Below are positions 62,345 through 64,000 of a DNA stretch of 64,000 bases, piece after piece. The notes beneath the pieces were generated by a model. It worked only from the letters and a program-made list of their open reading frames with translations. It had not been told where the DNA came from and did no database searches. The stretch spans positions 1 through 64,000 of the forward strand of contig JADLHZ010000151.1 in the NCBI GenBank assembly GCA_020848545.1. Reading direction: 5' to 3'. A program made the translations under genes and the position numbers. The DNA is from Deltaproteobacteria bacterium (GTDB lineage: Bacteria > Myxococcota > JADLHZ01). The stretch's first letter is position 1, and every line of letters starts with the position of its first letter.

Positions 62345-63100
62345 GTGATCGATAGTCCCTGGTTCGTGGGTTTCCGTCCGGTTCTGGCGCCCGCGCTGCG
62401 TTGGTTCGCTTTTCCGCACGCGGGCGGCGCCGCGTCGGCGTTTCGTCCACTCTCCATCGCGTTGCCCCCGTCCATCGAGCTCGTCGGGGTACAGCCCCCA
62501 GGGCGCTGGAATCGGATCAAGGAAGCGCCGCACCGTCGCGTGCTCGATCTCGTCGATGCGATGTTCGCGCCGTTCGTGAGCGCTGCCGCCGAGGCCCCGT
62601 TCGCGCTGTGGGGCCACAGCCTCGGCGCGCTCGTCGCGTTCGAGCTCGCGCGGCGGCTGCAACGCGAGGGAAAGCCGGCGCCTCGGCTGCTGCTCGTGTC
62701 GGCGCGCCGTGACCCGACGCTGGCCCCGCTCGGCGCGCCGATGGCCCACCTCGACGACGAGGCGTTCATCAACGCAGTCGATGAGCGCTACGGCGGTATC
62801 AATCCCGCGGTGCGCGCCGACAAAGAGATGATGGCGCTCACGCTGCCCGCGCTGCGCGCCGACATGGAGATGTACGAGACGTACCGCGCGTCCGACGGCG
62901 ACAAGCTCCTCGCGCCGATCGTCGCTCTGCGAGGGGTCGCCGACCCGATCACCAGCGAGGAAACGGTCGCCGGGTGGGCGGCGCAGACGCGCGCTGGGTT
63001 CCAGGCGACGGTCTTTTCAGGGGGCCACTTCTTCCCCTTCGACGCGAGCAACAAGGCCACCCTGATCGAGCTCCTGCGGACGGCCGAGCTTCGCGCGTGA
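62345..63100 (+). CDS. Type II thioesterase (alpha/beta hydrolase)
   Basis: This 251-aa protein resembles external thioesterases of NRPS/PKS systems: LRWFAFPHAGGAASAFRPLS, GVQPPGRWNRIKEAPHRRV, the nucleophile elbow ALWGHSLGALVAFELARRL (Ser in GHSLG), the acid in LRGVADPITS, and the catalytic His in FSGGHFFPF. These enzymes release stalled acyl groups from carrier proteins. No NRPS/PKS gene is present in this window. GTG 62345 is the start. Confidence 0.88.
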   Translation: MIDSPWFVGFRPVLAPALRWFAFPHAGGAASAFRPLSIALPPSIELVGVQPPGRWNRIKEAPHRRVLDLVDAMFAPFVSAAAEAPFALWGHSLGALVAFELARRLQREGKPAPRLLLVSARRDPTLAPLGAPMAHLDDEAFINAVDERYGGINPAVRADKEMMALTLPALRADMEMYETYRASDGDKLLAPIVALRGVADPITSEETVAGWAAQTRAGFQATVFSGGHFFPFDASNKATLIELLRTAELRA

Positions 63101-64000
63101 GCACGTCGCCGCCAGACGGGCTCACGGGCAACTTCGCTCTCGCTGAGCTGCCGCGGATCCTCATCGCACCGTGTCGCGCGCAATTGAGCGGCGCGCTTTG
63201 GCTCGAGCACGGCGAAAGCGCGCGCCGCATCGTCTACTCGAACGGCTGGCCGATCGCGGCGGCGTCGAACCTCGCCGATGAGCAAATCGAAGCGCACTTG
63301 CTCAACGGCAACCACCTGAGCCCGCCGAACCTGCAAAAAGCGATCTCCCACGCTGCAAAGAAGAAGATCGACCTGCAGCAAGCGCTTTCCGAGTTGCAGC
63401 TCCTGTCGAAGACGACCTTCGTCGATCAGCTGCTGGAGCTGCGCAAGCGCATCGTCACGAACGCCCTGCAGGGACCCTGCAAGACGCGCTTCGAGCCGAG
63501 CGCGGCCGATCCGATCGGCTTCTCGTCCCTCCCCCTGCTCGAGTGTTGCACGCGCGCCGTCAGCCGCTGGTCGCCGCAGGATCAGCAAGCCGTCCTCGCG
63601 GCCGTCGGCAACCGCGCGCTCTCCGTGCACACCGCCGACGCCGAGCTCGCGATGACGCTCGGGGCGCCGAAGACTTTGCTCGCGCTGATGCAGAGCTTGA
63701 CCAAGGAGCCGAAGCCCGCCTCCCAGGTCGCTGCGAACGCGCGCACCGACCTCATCGCCGCGGTCGCGACCCGCCTCGTGCAGCCGCCGCAAGACATGAA
63801 GCCGATGGACGGTCCGCTCGACCGCGAGCTGAACGACGCCATCGCCAAGGTTCAACAGACGAGCCGCGGCGACTGGGAGCCGATCCTGCCAGCGGCCGTC
63901 GAGCGTCGTGGGCTGAGCCCGCGCCTGCTCGCAGCCGCGGTCGCGATCACCGCGCTCGTCAGCGTCGGCTTGACGTGGACGCTCGCTCGTTCGCCGCCGC
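63097..64000 (+). CDS. DUF4388-domain membrane protein, 3' end cut by window
   Basis: The frame begins at GTG 63097, overlapping the thioesterase stop (GTGA), and stays open through the last base, so the protein is incomplete at over 300 residues. The N-terminus matches DUF4388/PATAN: GNFALAELPRILIAPCRAQLSG, ALWLEHGESARRIVYSNGWPIAAASNLADE. A helical middle follows (LQKAISHAAKKKIDLQQALS). Near residue 285 there is one transmembrane helix (LLAAAVAITALVSVGLTWTL). PATAN-type domains are common in myxobacterial signalling proteins. The role is unknown. Confidence 0.82.
   Translation, partial: MSTSPPDGLTGNFALAELPRILIAPCRAQLSGALWLEHGESARRIVYSNGWPIAAASNLADEQIEAHLLNGNHLSPPNLQKAISHAAKKKIDLQQALSELQLLSKTTFVDQLLELRKRIVTNALQGPCKTRFEPSAADPIGFSSLPLLECCTRAVSRWSPQDQQAVLAAVGNRALSVHTADAELAMTLGAPKTLLALMQSLTKEPKPASQVAANARTDLIAAVATRLVQPPQDMKPMDGPLDRELNDAIAKVQQTSRGDWEPILPAAVERRGLSPRLLAAAVAITALVSVGLTWTLARSPP

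Noticed and set aside
1-64000. CRISPR arrays, insertion sequences and prophage genes
   Set aside because: I looked for regularly spaced direct repeats, transposase or integrase motifs and phage structural genes and found none.

Overview
The window is 64 kb of high-GC bacterial chromosome with strong G/C preference at third codon positions, so long Arg/Ala-rich antisense frames shadow most real genes. The gene set suggests a deltaproteobacterial or myxobacterial (Myxococcota-like) aerobe: many lipoproteins with GT-rich linkers, PEGA-tailed Ser/Thr kinases, FHA and DUF4388 proteins, GatCAB, a di-haem lipoprotein, and a Cu nitrite reductase fused to cytochrome c. The taxonomy is inference from content; there is no rRNA in the window.

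Layout. 1-9 kb: an AT-rich leader with three hairpins, gatC-gatA-gatB, a PQQ-type sugar dehydrogenase/di-haem cytochrome lipoprotein, and a SWIM-SNF2 helicase. 9-28.1 kb (minus strand): the most unusual locus, a single 5,520-codon gene, then a 72-aa ORF 1 base downstream, a TolB/TPR periplasmic protein, and a TIG-domain lipoprotein split by an apparent frameshift. 28.2-32.2 kb: GH57-type DUF3536 protein, obgE, rpe and a GFA-family protein. 32.2-36.9 kb: YeiH-type exporter, an ArsC-type phosphatase-fold reductase, and a nirK(cytochrome fusion)-nirV-SCO operon, plus a YCII protein. 37-38.2 kb: a decayed nucleotidyltransferase fragment, an orphan protein and tRNA-Pro(CGG). 38.3-42.7 kb: a redox/aromatic cluster (DODA dioxygenase, HxlR, DoxX, pirin, YceI, LysR) with a large operator-like palindrome. 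42.7-53.3 kb: PEGA Ser/Thr kinase, TetR, MFS/DUF4337, a dienoyl-CoA-reductase-like SDR, an acyl-CoA dehydrogenase with an APH-fold partner, YaeQ and FHA proteins. 53.3-56.9 kb: a possible caspase-fold protein and an envelope-stress/metal module (Spy/CpxP-like protein, Cys/His-rich peptide, OmpR-type regulator, histidine kinase). 56.9-61.4 kb: a TerY-P-like vWA/kinase/PP2C triad with a nicotinamidase-like hydrolase inserted. 61.4-64 kb: isoaspartyl peptidase, type II thioesterase and a DUF4388 protein running off the end.

The best candidate for an undescribed system is the giant gene at 11561-28123. It has no signal peptide and appears to be four modules separated by Pro/Gly-rich linkers. I see two papain/C39-like Cys-His-Asp arrangements, one Cys-x19-His site resembling CheD/CNF-type deamidases, and a C-terminal GNAT-like module. 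This architecture would fit a multi-enzyme effector or toxin, but that is inference from motifs only. The second candidate is the triad with the embedded cysteine hydrolase, which has its own inverted-repeat operator.
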